Notes under the pieces: model-generated
What the model was told of the DNA's origin: nothing
The model's input: the letters and a program-made list of their open reading frames with translations, nothing else
The model's database searches: none
Source of the DNA: Acidimicrobiales bacterium
Lineage (GTDB): Bacteria > Actinomycetota > Acidimicrobiia > Acidimicrobiales > RAAP-2
Reading direction: 5' to 3'
NCBI GenBank assembly: GCA_017883125.1
Contig: JADGOD010000033.1
Coordinates: forward strand, 1-5,319
DNA length: 5,319 bases
Shown here: positions 4,204 through 5,319 of the stretch, one piece after another
Layout of the letters: every line of letters starts with the position of its first letter
How positions within the stretch are numbered: position 1 is the stretch's first letter
Position numbers and translations under genes: made by a program

Positions 4204-5319
4204 TCACGCCTCGCTGGGGGCGTCGCCCTCTTCTGCGGCTGGCTCATCGGCTGCTGACTCTTCGGCAGCGGGCTCCTCGGCAGCTGCCTCTGCGACGACG
4301 GCCTCCTCGGCCACCGCCTCGGCTGCTTCGCCCTCGGGCGTCTCGGTTCCCGGATGCTGCGTGGCTTCCTGGGCGAAGTCGGCCCAGGCAGCCTGCGCTT
4401 CGGTCTCCGGGGTGAACTCGGCCTCCGAGTAGTCGAAGCCGATGTAGTTGCCCTCGGCATCGTAGGCGTGCTCGCCGAATGCCTCGCGGTACTCCTCGGA
4501 GACCTCGCCGCCCTCGGCTGCCTGCTTGATCGAGAGGCTGATGCGACGGCGCTGGAGGTCGATCTCGATGATCTTGACCCACAGCTCCTCGCCCGGCGTG
4601 ACGACCTGCTCGGGAAGCTCGACGTGATGGGCAGCCATCTCGGAGATGTGGACCAGTCCTTCGATCCCGTCGCCGACCTGAACGAAGGCTCCAAACGGCA
4701 CCAGCTTGGTGATGCGTCCGTAGACCAGCTGGCCTTCCTGGTGGCTGTCGGCGAACTCCTGCCAAGGGTCGACCTGGGTGTTCTTCAACGACAGGCTGAT
4801 CCGCTCCTTGTCGAGGTCCACGTCGAGCACCTCGACGTCGACCTCGTCACCCACGGCCACGACCGAGGACGGGTGGTCGACGTGCTTCCAGCTGAGCTCC
4901 GAGACGTGGATGAGCCCGTCCATCCCTCCGAGGTCGACGAACGCCCCGAAGTTGACGACGGAGGAGACCACGCCCTTGCGACGCTCGCCAGGCTTGAGGT
5001 TGGCCAGGAAGTCGCCGCGCTGCTCCTTCTGAGCCTCTTCGAGCCATGCGCGACGTGACAGGACGACGTTGTTCCGGTTCCGGTCGAGCTCGATGATCTT
5101 GGCTTCGATGATGCGACCGACGTACGGCTGGAGCTCACGCACACGACGGAGCTCGACAAGGGAGGCGGGCAGGAAGCCGCGCAGGCCGATGTCGACGATG
5201 AGGCCACCTTTGACCACCTCGATGACCGGTCCCTGGACCATGCCTTCGGCTTCCTTGATCTTCTCGATGTCGGTCCAGGCACGCTCGTACTGAGCACGCT
5301 TCTTCGAGAGGATCAGGCG
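4204..5319 (-). CDS. rpsA: 30S ribosomal protein S1, C-terminal 371 residues (5' end outside window)
   Basis: S1 binds mRNA on the small ribosomal subunit through repeated OB-fold S1 domains. The frame is open to the right edge and begins with RLILSKKRAQYERAW, the end of the first S1 domain and nearly identical to mycobacterial RpsA as I recall it, so roughly 95-100 residues are missing. Numbering from the edge, S1 domains follow at about 27-90 (VIEVVKGGLIVDIGLRGFLP), 113-180 (VVNFGAFVDLGGMDGLIHVS) and 196-265 (ITKLVPFGAFVQVGDGIEGL). That makes four domains in the whole protein, the usual actinobacterial form. The tail, 266-371, contains YDAEGNYIGFD and ends in an Ala/Glu-rich stretch (325-371) without any Lys or Arg. 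The Met at 5241 is internal, not the start. The gene converges on dppF with a 15-base gap. The promoter is outside the window. Confidence 0.97.
   Translation of the reverse strand, partial: RLILSKKRAQYERAWTDIEKIKEAEGMVQGPVIEVVKGGLIVDIGLRGFLPASLVELRRVRELQPYVGRIIEAKIIELDRNRNNVVLSRRAWLEEAQKEQRGDFLANLKPGERRKGVVSSVVNFGAFVDLGGMDGLIHVSELSWKHVDHPSSVVAVGDEVDVEVLDVDLDKERISLSLKNTQVDPWQEFADSHQEGQLVYGRITKLVPFGAFVQVGDGIEGLVHISEMAAHHVELPEQVVTPGEELWVKIIEIDLQRRRISLSIKQAAEGGEVSEEYREAFGEHAYDAEGNYIGFDYSEAEFTPETEAQAAWADFAQEATQHPGTETPEGEAAEAVAEEAVVAEAAAEEPAAEESAADEPAAEEGDAPSEA
4207..4347 (-). other. Low-complexity acidic C-terminal tail of S1
   Basis: The last 47 codons of rpsA encode 17 Ala, 15 Glu and 2 Asp and no basic residue. 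A short motif (E/D)EPAAEE appears twice near the end (4228-4278). This part is probably disordered and lies outside the RNA-binding S1 domains. Mycobacterial RpsA also carries a variable, Ala-rich extension after the fourth domain, but with many charged residues of both signs. Confidence 0.8.

Noticed and set aside
4354..5058. 234-residue + strand open frame antisense to rpsA
   Set aside because: Its Leu/Val/Asp-rich product mirrors the codons of S1 domains on the other strand, and rpsA is beyond doubt.
1..5319. tRNA, rRNA, CRISPR array, insertion sequence, phage or defence genes
   Set aside because: No tandem spaced repeats, transposase or integrase motifs or RNA gene signatures were seen. 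Nearly all of the window is accounted for by the six genes described.

Overview
This GC-rich window holds a complete four-gene Dpp/Opp-type ABC importer operon on the + strand. It is flanked by two genes on the - strand, each cut by a window edge. The ribosomal protein S1 fragment resembles Mycobacterium RpsA closely over long stretches. Together with the high GC, the frequent GTG starts and the GT-C-type membrane glycosyltransferase, this points to an actinobacterium. An Acidimicrobiia-like lineage is my guess; class-level placement is inference only.

Layout. Positions 1-193 (-) encode the N-terminal 64 residues of a membrane protein with one transmembrane helix followed by an LWLDETLT motif, probably a GT-C family glycosyltransferase. 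Positions 194-304 form a divergent intergenic region. It holds a TAGCAT -10-like hexamer on each strand, a 12-bp perfect palindrome at 254-265 and a run of eight G that serves as the ribosome binding site of the operon. Positions 305-4188 (+) hold permease (DppB type), permease (DppC type), ATPase (DppD type) and ATPase (DppF type). The genes overlap by 8, 4 and 4 bases, and the last three start with GTG. A hairpin at 4175-4200 lies in the convergent junction, with the dppF stop codon as its loop. Positions 4204-5319 (-) encode the C-terminal 371 residues of ribosomal protein S1 (rpsA), ending in an Ala/Glu-rich acidic tail.

How the genes work together. The two permeases would form the membrane channel and the two ATPases the nucleotide-binding heterodimer that powers uptake of a peptide or similar small solute. 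The substrate-binding protein is not in the window: the gene directly upstream is divergent and unrelated, so a receptor must be encoded elsewhere. The flanking glycosyltransferase and rpsA look like unrelated neighbours.

I do not see a new biological system here. The points most worth a second look are the paired promoter-like elements with a palindrome between the divergent genes, the hairpin whose loop is a stop codon, the missing binding protein, and two unusual residues in the DppF-type ATPase motifs.
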